A DNA stretch of 64,000 nucleotides, taken from the NCBI GenBank assembly GCA_029237695.1, contig CM055268.1, positions 49,928,418 through 49,992,417 on the forward strand, written 5' to 3'. A model generated the notes under the pieces. That model made no database searches and was not told the DNA's origin. It saw nothing but the letters and a program-made list of their open reading frames with translations. The stretch's first letter is position 1, and every line of letters starts with the position of its first letter. Position numbers and translations under genes: made by a program. Shown here one piece after another: positions 53,064-64,000 of the stretch. The DNA is from Conchocele bisecta (taxonomy: Eukaryota > Mollusca > Bivalvia > Lucinida > Thyasiridae).

Positions 53064-56000
53064 ATGTCTGAACATATGTCTGAACCACTAATCAGAGCGC
53101 TTCCTCCAATGACAAGGGGACTGAAACGGACAAAAGAGTTGTGTATTATATGCGACCTAGAGTGTGATGAGGATAGAAGCAGTTATCCTATTGATTTATG
53201 GAATACGCTGAAGGAATCAGCAAAAGGCTGGAGAGGCCTGGATCGCCATGGAGACATGTATGATAACGTAGCATGGGATAATGGACCCACAGGTATCTTT
53301 TTCCACAAAAAGTGTAAAATGCAGCTTTGTAGCACGAGGAAGCTACAACAAGCCATTGCAAGACAGGAGAAAGTGACAGAGATAGAACAGGAAGCACAAC
53401 CGCCAGTAGATGTAGAAGATAGCGACACAGCTTCATCCAGTAGACGACTACGTCACTGCAGTGGACCACTGCACAATAAGCTGCTATGTATCTGGTGCAT
53501 GAAGTCAGATAATCCCAAACATCCACAGGAAGGGAAATTGTGCCTGCTCCAACAGGAGTGTGCATGGAGAACATTCAAATCACACACGGTCTACCTAGAG
53601 GATGATACAATGCGAGATCGAATATTAGCGGTTATTGATTCCACAAATGATCCATTTGCCGCTGAAATTCGGTATCATCGTGGCTGCTGGAAAAGGTATG
53701 TTCAGCCAGTCTACCGTACCGAAGAAGGGAAGGACACTACTCTGCACTTGCAAAGTGTGAGGTATGCTGAAGTGCAACAGATGTTTTTTCAACATGTTCA
53801 GAAAGTTGTTTTCGAACTGAAAGAACCAAGGTCATTGCAAGGACTTCTGCTAGATTATACCAGTCTCATGAAAAACTTTGGATTTGATATGACTACAACA
53901 AAAATCTAGCACAATTAAGCAACTGCTACAGAAGGAATTTGAAGATAAAATTGGTTTTCATGTTCGTTTTCACAAGAACAAGAGCACCATTGTTTATGAC
54001 ACATCAGAAGGAGGGAGTTATATAGAGGCTGCAATATATTCATGGGGTGTGTAAGTGATGAACAATTGCTGAATTCTGTTGCAAGACGTTTGAAGCAGAA
54101 GCTTACAAATGATGAAATCATGGCATGGCCACCAACTGCTAATGAGTTGGATCTTCCAGAAGAGCCAAATATGCTCTTGCGTATGTTTCTGACTTGGCTT
54201 AGAAATCCGGCTCAAACTTCTTTTAGTACACCATGTGACGAACCAGAATTATATTGAGTATTGCGTCACTGATATCTTCGTTTGTCACGAGGAAACGCAC
54301 AGCCATGAAGACATTATTGTCTGTGACAATCCATGGGCTAACAAGAAGCCGCGAAATAGTGGACATTCTAAATAAACTGTCACTTGGCATAAGTTACCAA
54401 GATGTCCTCAATCTGTATGCCTCGTGGGCAAAACAAGACATTGAAGAGAATGAGGTTTGCCCAGAAGAGCTGGCAGAAGGCTTTCCTGGAACGGCTGTCA
54501 TGGACAATGATGATTTTCAAGACGACACCCTCACTGGTGCAAACACATCACATCGAACCAATGTTATGTTCATTCAACCAGAAGATGTTGCCATAGCTAG
54601 TGGCAGTTCAGATCTATCCTTGACAAAGGCTAGTGAGTTGAAGTCAGTAACAGCAACATTGCATAATGTTGAGCCTTATAAGACAGTAAAGCGTGGTGTT
54701 CCAGCTATCAGGCCAGTAGTTGATATCACACCAGAAGCACACACAAACAGCGTCTGAAGGGAACAGTTCATACGTTGTTGCGAACTGACTCTGATGGGAA
54801 ATGTATAGCAGCAGACACACAAAGAGTTGGTGCATTTTCTGGTTTCCATGCCCGAATTCAAAAGAAAGTTGTCAAAAGTAAGCCATACTACTTTCTTACT
54901 TTTCCTAAGCCTCCTCAGAAGTCAGTTGTTCATGAAGTGATGTGTAGGATGGTTGCAGCTGCCACCAAGAAATGTATGCCCTTTATTCAGCTTGTAGGAG
55001 ATCAACCAGTATATGCCCTCATGGTTCAGTTGAAGAATGAGAATCCAGAAAAGTTTATTTGATCTTATACTTCCATTCCTTGGTCCATTCCATGCTCACA
55101 TGTCCTTTATATCAGCAATGAATAAAAGATTCAAAGGATCTGGCTTATCGGACATTCTTATAGCAGCCGATGTTATCGCAGAGGGATCAGTAGATCGGGC
55201 ACTGTCAGGAAAGCACTATAAACGCAGTATCAGATGTCTGAAAGTGATGTATGAGGCACTTTCTCGTCGAGTCATTCGTCAGGGACTTGAAAGCGGATTT
55301 GAAATATCTGAACTCAAACAAGAACTTGAAGTATTGAAAACCCCAGCTACATCTTCCAAGGAGGAGATGAAGGCACAATATGATGAGCTAGAATCTAATC
55401 CAGAATTGTCTTCTTTTGTAGATGAGGCATTTCAATCATAGTTGAAACTGCTGGCAGCCCAATGGCTAAATACTGGTTGAGTTTCATGAATATGGTGGAG
55501 ATTCTCTTGATGAACAATCATGCATTGAGAATCCAAGATTGGGATGCTTTCAAGGCATCACTAAGGATGATGTTGCCTTGGATGCAGATATATGACAACG
55601 ACAAATATGGAAGATGGCTTGTAGAGTTCTGGCTCGAGATAAGTTGTCTGGATGAGGATAAGTCTCGCTACATGAGAGAGGGACTGTTTTCGCAGTCAAT
55701 GACAGGCAGACCATACTCATGTTTGCCCTTGGATCTCTGGATAGAGATGACCATGAACAAAGGATCAAAGATGAAAGCTGGGTGGTCGAGGATTTTGAAG
55801 AATGAGCCTCAGTTGTTGATTCACACTAGGAACGTAAATTTCATCAACAGATGAGGGTGTCTCTCCATGCCATTGCAGATTTGGCAAATTCCACTCATGG
55901 TCACAGTGAGAATTCTCGAACTCGTCTCAGAATCGACGAACAGGCAATACAAGATGTAGATAGTTGCATGACGGAATTTTCATGTGATCCATTTGATCTC

Positions 56001-57662
56001 GCAAGTCCTACATTGCGATCATTGCAGACTGGGATAGTTGCATCAGAACGGCTGGTAATCGATTTTGAATCGGCCCATGCTGATGGCGAAGCTTCTGTGA
56101 GCAAGTTAATTGGAGAGAGAATGTTCTCGAGTGAAACATCGTTTGATGCAGCACTCCACAGACATAAAAGACACAACTTTAGCAATCCTCCCATTGCTAA
56201 CGCTGGATCAAAAACAGTTACAAAAACTGATGCAATGGAGAATAGGGCTATGGCAGAAGTCATCACTCTTGCAGAAGGCTGCACTGACACATTTGATCTT
56301 GTACAAGTAATGCAAAACCGAGTGACCGAAGAATGTCTTCCCATTTTTAATGTCAATGGAACCATGAGAAAGGGTCAGAAGTCAAAGCTGATTGAAAAAC
56401 TAAAGTTTGTAGAACTTTCCATACAAGACCCATACATCGCATTGATTGACATGGGGTTTCTTTGGCGGCTAGCCACTCCATCTGTTGAAGATAAAGATAC
56501 CAGGGATGAGAATGTCTTTACATGGGGAAATTATGCTGAAAAGATATTCTCCTTGGCATGTGCTCGTCATCGAAATGCACACACTGTGGTGTTTGTTAAC
56601 GACACTTACGATGTTCCAAACTTCACCAAGGACAGTGAACATGAACATAGATATGCGGGAGTTTCGAAGAACATCTACATGAAGAAAGAAGACAGGATTC
56701 CTTCGACACGAGAATTTAACGAGATGTTCAAGAATTCCAAAAACAAAATACGACTTCAGCAATTTCTGAAGAAAGAATTCAGAGATATCGCACAGAAGAA
56801 AGTAAATGTACAGTTCCTTTACTCAGTAAGAGATAAGTGCTGGGATCTCTCATCTGACAAAGAAGACACAAGAAAAGTGGAGTTTGAGTGTCAACACCTG
56901 GAAGCCGACACAATACTGCTGTATATCTACTCTGCGATAAGGAAAGCAGGAGAAACAGATGTGGTTGTCATCGATGCTGAGGATACTGATGATGTTGTTC
57001 TTTCAGCATATGTTGCCCACAAGATAGATGGAGATTTAGGAATCAAACGAAATTCATCAGTCTATGACAGTAAGTTTCTATGCTCAGATTACGACTCCAA
57101 CATTATTCTACCGCTTCACATTTTCACAGGCTCAGATGCAGCTACCGCATTCTTTGGTCATGGAAAGAAAACTGTTTTTGATACAGTGAAAACAAGTAAT
57201 GAAGCACACACGTTGTTGGAGACTTTGGGAAGCTCACTGCCCATGTCCGAAACAACTGTAGAAAGCATGACAGAGTTTACCGTGAAATATGTCTACAAAG
57301 ACAAAGTCAGTAAAACCCTCGCGGAGGCGAGAGCGACAAAGTGGAAGAATATGAAGAAGAAATCCACTCTCAGAATCCCACCAGATATAGATTCACACCG
57401 TTTGAAGGTTGAGAGAGCCAACTATCAGGTCTACACATTATTGAGATACGATTTACCAGACGCTCCACCTTCCCCACTTGGACATGGATGGCTAATGAAT
57501 GGGGAAAAGTGTGAACCACTTCGTTATACCAAACCAGCACTTCCCCAAACATTAAATGACATGATTGCTGGAAGTAAATCTGTTGAACAAGCAGATGATA
57601 CATCCTCTGACATTTCAACGGACTCGGACGGTGAAGAGGATGATATGTTCACAGATATTTAG
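53064..57662 (+). pseudogene. Transposase with zinc fingers, DDE-like and XPG/FEN-like domains
   Basis: The reading starts at ATG 53064. Residues 27-34 (C-x2-C-x3-C) pair with H81-x2-C84, and 142-145 (C-x2-C) with H205-x2-C208, forming two zinc-binding modules. A DDE-like domain follows: AVMDNDDFQDDTLTG (about 54497-54540), LVGDQPVY (about 54991) and LGPFHAHMSF (55079). The C-terminal 603-residue frame (55851-57662) has FEN/XPG-like acidic motifs: ALIDMGF (D200), HLEADT (E351, D353), AEDTDD (D378-D381) and FTGSDAATAFF (D429), then RANYQ and an acidic tail. Frame breaks lie near 53905, 54050, 54250, 54757, 55060, 55441 and 55852. All key residues survive, so the breaks are recent or are assembly indels. 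Confidence 0.7.
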
Positions 57663-57775
57663 AAACCTGAACCACCCATTGCCTTTCTTAAGTACAACAT
57701 TTTCAAGCAAGAATAGGCAGCCATCTTGGATTTTCAAACTTGTAAATTTGCTAATTTTAACAAAGTATACAATAT
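57663..57775. other. Short 3' non-coding segment of element 1
   Basis: It holds a degenerate extra copy of the iterated motif (AGGCAGCCATCTTGGATTTT, 57715) just inside the right TIR. No obvious polyadenylation signal upstream of the TIR was found. Confidence 0.5.
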
Positions 57776-58345
57776 AATTACATTGTCCTCTTCAAAAACA
57801 GAAATTTAGGCTTCAAAACGGAATTCACTGCTATTTATTAAGCATGTAATTGAATATTTTGATGAAAAATGGTGGCCATCTTGGATTTTTCTGTCCTCTA
57901 TGCAATTTTCATGTAAAATATTCTTTGCAGATATTTTCTCTTCATGTTAGCAGAGGTTCTAAACTAAAAAAACAACTTCAATTGGTCAAAAATAACCCTT
58001 CTGTAGCCGTTAATGAATAATTGGACTGAAAATGGCGGCCATCTTGGATTATTTCATCCTGTATGCATTTTTCAGACAAAATATTCTTTGCAGATACTTT
58101 CTGCTCATGGTAACAGAAGTTTTAGCCACAAAAACCAACTTCAATGATCAAAAGGAACCCACACATGGCCAATTCGACTGAAAATGGCGGCCATCTTGGA
58201 TTTTGCCTCTTCACGGAAATTGCCAGCATTTTCGCGAGGGTCACCCCCGCTCATTTTTTTCGTAATTGAATGTAGATGTGGAAAATGTGCTCAAACCTTT
58301 GTCTCAGATAATTGGTCACGGATCTGTGTTAATTTGCCTCTACTA
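57776..58345 (-). repeat. Element 1 right TIR
   Basis: Reverse complement of the left TIR at roughly 95% identity. Motif copies AAAATGG(C/T)GGCCATCTTGG lie at about 57867, 58032 and 58184. It ends AATTTGCCTCTACTA. Confidence 0.85.
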
Positions 58346-58530
58346 ATACAGATATAATCATTTAGTAATATTTATTTGGCTGATAGCTATTTACAATAAT
58401 ATTTTCAACAGATTATAATGTGTGATCATTGCACATCAAAAAGTAAATACAGAGAATAAATAGTAATGGCCCTTGAATTTTTAAGGAAACTCTGTTATCG
58501 CCCCTGATGTCAGTATGGAAAATACAGAGA
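58346..58530 (+). mobile_element. MITE family B, copy 4, right half
   Basis: It continues the copy begun at 51748, from the duplicated ATA: CAGATATAATCATTTAGTAA, then GAAACTCTGTTATCGCCCCT and GTCAGTATGGAAA. It is cut off at about 58530 by a half copy of the foldback MITE described at 3957-4406. Confidence 0.8.
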
Positions 58531-58700
58531 CCTCCAAATGCAGCTTAACAAGACGCGTTTGATGCGCCATATTTCATAAAAATCCGTTACGTAATAAGGA
58601 CGATATAAAAGAATACGTACTTTCAATCAGATGCATTCTGGAAGCTTCAGTACTTGTTGTTGTTGTTGTTAGTATCATGTGATCATACACCTTGAAAGCA
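58531..58700. mobile_element. Half copy of the 450-bp foldback MITE
   Basis: It shares CCAAATGCAGCTTAACAAGA, ACGCGTTTGATGCGCCATAT, GTTGTTGTTGTT and CATGTGATCATACACCTTGA with the right half of 3957-4406. The left half is missing. Confidence 0.7.
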
Positions 58701-60033
58701 GGCGCGACAATAAACACGTGGTGTCGGGCCTGCCGATGCAGCTGACTGGAACATGATCATGGGCATGTTCTAAAGTAAACATCACAAAAACCATCAGAGA
58801 AGTGCATGCTTTAAACACGAAAAAGGTTGAAGAAACTTGTTAAATATTTTTGACACAGAACAAAGTGTTTCAACAACCACGTGAAGGTCAGCAATATCAA
58901 TGCCATGTTAGGAAGCCATGAGTGTGTTCCAAATACTCACATGTATCAAGTGGCAAAATATTTAAGCAATCCATCAAGTAATATTAAAGTTATATAATGA
59001 TGAAGAAACGTGTACACACTTTTTGACGTAACCATGGGTTAGTGTTTCCACACTCATGTGAAGGTCAAGAAGGTCAAGTGCATGTTAAAGGGCTACGTCT
59101 CTGATGATACCTGCAAATAAGCATTTCAGAAAAACACTTGAGATATATCACTGGATATTGTATGAATACAGTCGCAACTTGTTATTTGTCATGAAAAGAA
59201 AAATAATAACTTGTTTGAAATTAGGCCCTGGACACGATAGAGTTGTCGGTACCATCTGAGAGCAACAAAGATTTCTAGTGCCAATTTGTTTAGACATACA
59301 TACTGTAGACATTTCTGCATGATATACTTTTAAAAGTAGTAGCTTAAGCCCACTAATTCGCATAAACAAGATGGCCACCAATGAAAAAAGCATCGGCTAC
59401 AGTAGGGTATATATTACATTGTGGAAACAATATTAGAAGCGACAATTTGACGTATCTCAATTTATGTCATAGCTAACACTTTACCGAATATATAACACTC
59501 GAATTGAGCCTGAACCGAGGTTGTGAAAATCCAAGATGGCCGCCATTATGGAATTTTATAATATATGTAAATAAATTGACAAAGAAGTGAGTTTAGTGTG
59601 GGTACCAAATGCTAGTTCTGAAGTAATATGGCCGCTAGTCGTTCAGATATATGTATTCTGAGCGGTACATGTGCTAGAAGCACCATGACTGTCGTGTACA
59701 CTTGTGAAGTTCCACAAACAAGATTGCGGTAATCGTTGAAAATTACATATATTTTATAGAATGTTGCTCTCCAGAGGTACATGTATAAACGAACGGAATT
59801 TGCCAAGCAACTTTGAATATTTAATACATATAATGCAACCAACTGTTTACCAGGCAATATTGTGATATATACACAAATCCAACATGACATTTGATGCAAA
59901 TTGTTGTGTTGCTTATGAATATCAATTGGCAATGCGACCTGACAATATGCTTAGTAGACACAATCGTGCTAGCAATGGCATATATGTCAGAAAGAAGATA
60001 ATTAACGTTTGAATATATATGAGAAAGGGTGGC
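58701..60033. other. Non-coding interval with ATGGC(C/G)GCC motifs
   Basis: AAGATGGCCACCAATGAAAA at 59370 and CCAAGATGGCCGCCATTATG at 59532 resemble the iterated motif of element 1. More such motifs lie at 60637 and 61291. It could be the worn end of a fourth member, but no gene or TIR is visible. Confidence 0.4.
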
Positions 60034-60427
60034 CAAGGTGTATGATCACGTGGTACTAACAACAACAACTAGTACCGATTAAAAGTAAGTATTCTTTTGT
60101 AGTGTCCTTATTGCGTAACGGATTTTGATGAATATGGCGAATCAAACGCGTCTTGTTAAACAGAATTTGGTGGTCTCTGTATTTTCGCTCAAACTTCTGT
60201 CGCTTTTGCGAAGAATCGATATCCGTGTCTCCGACACGGAAATCAATTCTTCACAAAAATGACATAAGTCTGTGCCAAACTTCCTGGACCACCAATAGCA
60301 GCTCATGAAGACGCGTCTGTTGCTCCATATGTCATCAACATCCGTTGCATATTAAAGAAAATATAAAATAATACTTACTTTGGAGTGGGCTACGTTTTTG
60401 TTGTTGTAACCACGTGATCAATCACCG
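60034..60427. mobile_element. 450-bp foldback MITE, copy 2, with flanking duplication
   Basis: CAAGGTGTATGATCACGTGG ... TAACCACGTGATCAATCACC, with an interior hairpin GAATCGATATCCGTGTCTCC and near-complement. A ~47-bp sequence (GTCAGAAAGAAGATAATTAA... GAGAAAGGGTG) lies directly on both sides (59985-60031 and 60432-60478). Confidence 0.75.
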
Positions 60428-60478
60428 TGTAGATGTCAGAAAGAAGATAATTAACGTTTCAATATATATGAGAAAGGG

Positions 60479-61720
60479 TGACGGCCAGTGTTAATTTACT
60501 AACAGCAATCGCATCATTGTATACTGGTCAGTAATACCGGAAGGGAAATTATACCAATTTCTGACACATACTAGCTGACATATTGGAAAATGTATACTTC
60601 TCATTTTAAAAGAATACATAATTTGTATAAAACAAAGATGGCCGCTAGTTTACATTGTATCAATGAGTGGATAAGTATCTAGTCGGAAAGTAAACGTTAC
60701 ACTGTTGTTTAGATTGCTATGTCCTAATTATATACATGCACGCTGAAATTATATTAGTTGGATATATATCACATTACTGTCCGTCAGTATTTAATATAAA
60801 AATCAACGTATATGCAGTTATAACGTGCGTACATCCAGAAAGGTCAGATTTTTCATACACAACTAGTTAATCGAGTTGATCTGTAGGACACATCCAATGG
60901 CTGTGTTGGCAATATATGTCTGCACAAAACACGATTGCTACCTACGTATTGTATTGTTTAATATTTCAAATATATGTACAGCCGATGTGTTTTCGCCAAG
61001 ACGTTATGTACCTAATATTTATAGACTTTTGTTAGGGGTTTGTATGATACCGAACCACAAATTCTTCGGATATTAATATTTTGCCAAAAAGAATATTTAG
61101 CACGAATATCATCGAATCATTATCTGCTATGAGTGCATGGACAATAGCCCGGTTATTTAAGTTGTTGCGTATAATGTACTGCTTTCAGTAAGATGTATAC
61201 AATGTGTGTGGCCATTGGAGTCTTGAAAGGGTATGTGGTGCCAACATTGATAACAAAGTTATTTATATAATTTACGATATTCATTTGATATGGCGGCCAT
61301 TTTGGATTTACACACTTCACATTTTATTGTAATATTTACTTATAAGCATTGTATAGCATGCCAGTTATCACATATCAGAATTGTGTTTGGATTGACCATC
61401 ATTACGCAAACACGTCTTATTTGGAATTAATAAATCACTGAACTACTTTCGGCAAGGGAGATAATCAATATCACGCGAACTATTTTCATACGAGCCAAGC
61501 GGATTGTTCTGTTTATGATTAGGATATATAGTTTTAAGCTATCTCCTGTGATATATAATGATACATTACTTTGTTATGTTATGGGTACTAATACATGTTG
61601 TTTCAATAGCGTTTCTCTGTAACGGTATTGTTGTAGATGGAGTTGCAAATAATTTAATAATTATTACGTTCAAATGGTGGCGTAATACTGATAGCACTTC
61701 TGTATAACTGTGATTGTCAT
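60479..61720. other. Non-coding interval
   Basis: No gene is supported. ATGGCGGCCATTTTGGATTT at 61291 and AAGATGGCCGCTAG at 60637 are isolated motif copies. Confidence 0.5.
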
Positions 61721-61830
61721 AAATGGCGCAACAGTCGTGAGGTTAAGGTCGCCGACTTCAATGATTTAATTACCGATTCCCGAAAGGGTCGGGGGTTCAA
61801 ACCTCGACGTGGTATAAAAAAAAATTTGTC
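61721..61830 (+). ncRNA. tRNA-Leu/Ser-like Pol III promoter block (SINE head?)
   Basis: GAGGTTAAGGTCGCCGACTT (about 61739) resembles a class II tRNA D-arm with A box. GGGGGTTCAAACCTCGA (about 61787) is a good T-arm with B box (stem TCGGGG/CCTCGA), and ATTCCCGAAAGGGT between them looks like a long variable arm. No acceptor stem pairs, and it is followed by an A-run and T-rich DNA. It is therefore more likely a tRNA-derived SINE head or tRNA relic than a working tRNA gene. Confidence 0.45.
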
Positions 61831-64000
61831 CATATATATTATTTTTGTGATTTTAATATTTTTTAATATTTTCACAATTTTATGATTTTAATAAAAATAC
61901 CTATAAATTGATAGAAACTTACCAACAATTAAAGTGTCTGTCTTTAAGTAATATATACACAGACAGTTTGTTACTGATGTTTTAAGTTTAAGTAATATAT
62001 ACACAGACAGTTTGTTACTGTTTTTTTAAGTTTGAGGTACTGTCTATACTGTCTATATATAATGTTTTACTGTCCAAAATCTTTTTGTTTTGGCTGTCAC
62101 AATTAATTAATTTTCGGACAGCAAACATTTTTTTTATGAATTTGAAATAATTATTGTCCTCCATCTGCTCACAACACTGTTCGAACTGCGCCTGTGGCTA
62201 CCACGACCAGAATTCACTGGCCGCAAACACAGTAGCCATCGGCGTCTATTTATTAAATTATTATTTTGTATTTTATTTGAATTCCGCGTGAACGCTGCAT
62301 TTTGTGTCAATACCATTTACAGAAAATATTGGTGATTTTCTAAACGAATATCGGAGAAATGCGGCTATATATTTTGTCAATTTTCAACACCATTTACGGA
62401 AAAAAATTACTGATTTTTAAAAGAAAACATATCGGCACAACTAACTACGGTGATAGAATTTTTGTCAACTTTTCAACACCATTTACGGAAAATATTACTG
62501 ATTTTCTAAAATAAAACGATATCGGCGAAGGTGTACTGAACTACTCTTTATTTTAAATAACCAGCCGTCTAATAGATCTGTGTATAATCGAGAGTATATC
62601 GTTAATTGTCATGTTGTCTCCGACAGTGAGGTGTTGCGGCACACATCAAAACGACAAGTCAATTTCAAAACATCGCCTAAGGGTCACAGCTGTGTGTCAT
62701 CAGATCAACACCTCGTCACACACAACTACGCATTATCGATTTTTTCCCCACACAAAGCGACGTGTATTTACAACTAGATCTGTGTAATGTGTCGGGTGTT
62801 GCCAAAGACCATACATAAATTCGTAATTAGTCACAGATGTAGCCTTAAAATATAATCGATTTACTTAAATTACGTCCGCATGTTGACAGATATTTCAGAG
62901 CAGACGTCATCGTAATTTGCCGTTATTTATTTCCAAAATTAACCATATATTCTGTAAATGGCGTTGAAAGTTGACAATAAATTAAGACCAGATCAGTACG
63001 TTAAATCGCTATCGACGACAACTGACGATCCGATGAGAGAGTAATACCGTTTAAGCGTATCCAATGTTAAATATACATCGTTATTTTTTTATGACTTTCG
63101 TAGTTTTTACCGAGAAATTCAAACCGTTTCCAATTATTGGGGAACATAATATCATGATTAGCACATCGTTTCACTAAGCGGGGGCTACTCAGGAAATGGG
63201 ATCACAAGGTCACTATTGTTTACACTGGATTAATGGCGGCCTCCATGAGGTCTCAGGTAAATCTTATTTTTCAATAATACGACTGTGGTTTCTTCCTTTT
63301 AGTGATAACCATGTTCCAGCCGTTAACACTTATTTAGCAACATTGCTTAATATGTAGTTAGTCTGAACATTCTGCAGAGAAATCTGAATTGGACGGAATC
63401 GAGCGTTGTTTAAACTTAGTCCGGTTCATATGCACAGGTCAAAATATGAACTGAAAATGGCGCTTTGTGTGACAGAAATCCGTACGCGGACGAATAAAAA
63501 AAATATTTTGTTATAAATATCACATACAGTGAAACAGCGGTAGCATCTACTGTTTTAATAATATGCATACATATTGTAATTAATGTTTAATAGTGATATA
63601 CTTATGAATAATATACGATACTATGGTTTATACTCCAGCACTATGTTTTTAGGCTGTGTGATTTGCCTCAATATAAACTGGATTAATTAATACTTATATT
63701 CATGCGCTTCATGACAACATCATTACATTTAAAATATACAAATATTACTTAAAGGGGTACCGATATGATACATTTTAATAATATAAATATTGAAAATACA
63801 CATTACAATCGCTTACAACATAAGTTATTGATTGAAAATAGTCACTGCATCCTGACCTAGTTGACCGCATTACCTATTGCGCGGCAACCTCACCAAACCC
63901 GCTGTTTACATAGGTAACCGTGGGTTTGGTGAGGTAGGCTCGCTAATACAATGTTTGCGTAATGATTATGTTACTGCTGTAACAACGCCGTTGCATATAA
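61831..64000. other. Non-coding end of the window with small tandem repeats
   Basis: TAAGTAATATATACACAGAC occurs twice (about 61948 and 61989). A unit with CAACACCATTTACGGAAAAT and TACTGATTTTCTAAA occurs three times (62307, 62386 and 62475, the first diverged), and an inverted trace occurs at about 62936. A hairpin CCTCACCAAACCC/GGGTTTGGTGAGG lies at 63888-63934. No gene was recognised. Confidence 0.5.

Larger units (their letters stand above)
51850..58345 (+). mobile_element. 6.5-kb DNA transposon with zinc-finger/DDE/XPG-like gene (element 1)
   Basis: The ends are TAGTAGAGGCAAATTAACAC and its exact complement. ATA is duplicated (51847-51849 and 58346-58348). The empty site is known from intact copies of MITE family B (GCCCGCTATACAGATATAAT). 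TIRs are 579 bp (51850-52428) and 570 bp (57776-58345). One gene on the plus strand encodes zinc-binding, DDE-like and XPG/FEN-like domains. From memory, 3-4 bp duplications, a DDE transposase and an XPG nuclease characterise the Academ superfamily, so this is my best assignment; it has not been tested by search. Confidence 0.8.

Noticed and set aside
54004..55062. Introns explaining the frame changes in the element 1 gene
   Set aside because: The frame changes occur within a few bases without GT...AG intervals of intron size, so frameshifts (or assembly indels) fit better.

Overview
The window is eukaryotic, most likely metazoan: it is AT-rich, gene-poor, and has splice-site-bounded exons but no operons. 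It is packed with transposons typical of invertebrate genomes. The mixture (a Polinton/Maverick, Tc1-like transposons, an APE-type non-LTR retrotransposon, zinc-finger/nuclease DNA transposons and many foldback MITEs) suggests a bivalve or other mollusc. That assignment is inference; no taxonomic marker gene is present. A run of exactly 500 N (29528-30027) is a scaffold gap of placeholder size.

Layout. 1-9.7 kb: non-coding DNA with MITEs and hairpins. 9.76-21.96 kb: a decayed non-LTR retrotransposon (endonuclease then reverse transcriptase), split in its RT domain by a 10.26-kb Polinton-like element (11453-21715) with 197-bp terminal inverted repeats (TIRs) and a GAGGA(A) target duplication. 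The Polinton holds remnants of a protein-primed-type PolB, a capsid protein, a penton-like protein, a coiled-coil fibre-like protein, a membrane protein and a zinc-finger protein. It is internally deleted and multiply broken. 22.3-25.5 kb: a Tc1-like transposon with a second Tc1-like transposon inside it. 25.5-28.4 kb: MITEs, a perfect 51-bp-arm palindrome and tandem repeats.

28.9-51 kb: at least two exons of a probable host gene on the minus strand, one CUB-like and one a PPxY-containing C-terminal tail. They are separated by long TE-filled stretches. This stretch also holds two transposons (about 30.35-35.62 kb and about 43.26-47.15 kb) that encode a zinc-finger/DDE/XPG-like nuclease protein family. 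51.85-58.35 kb: the best-preserved member of that family, a 6,496-bp element with ~575-bp TIRs and an ATA target duplication, inserted into a recognisable MITE. 58.4-64 kb: MITE fragments, a tRNA-like SINE-type block and non-coding repeats.

The most notable system is the trio of transposons carrying a FEN/XPG-like nuclease domain (53.1-57.7, 32.7-34.8 and 43.6-46.5 kb). They have three unrelated sets of TIRs, yet all carry ATGGCGGCC-type (YY1-like) motifs in their ends. The layout and TSD fit the Academ superfamily as I know it, but the assignment needs a profile search. The second is the nested Polinton, whose ends are about 98.5% identical although its genes are wrecked. Almost every protein-coding remnant is broken by frameshifts or stops. 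I cannot tell real decay from assembly indels without reads.
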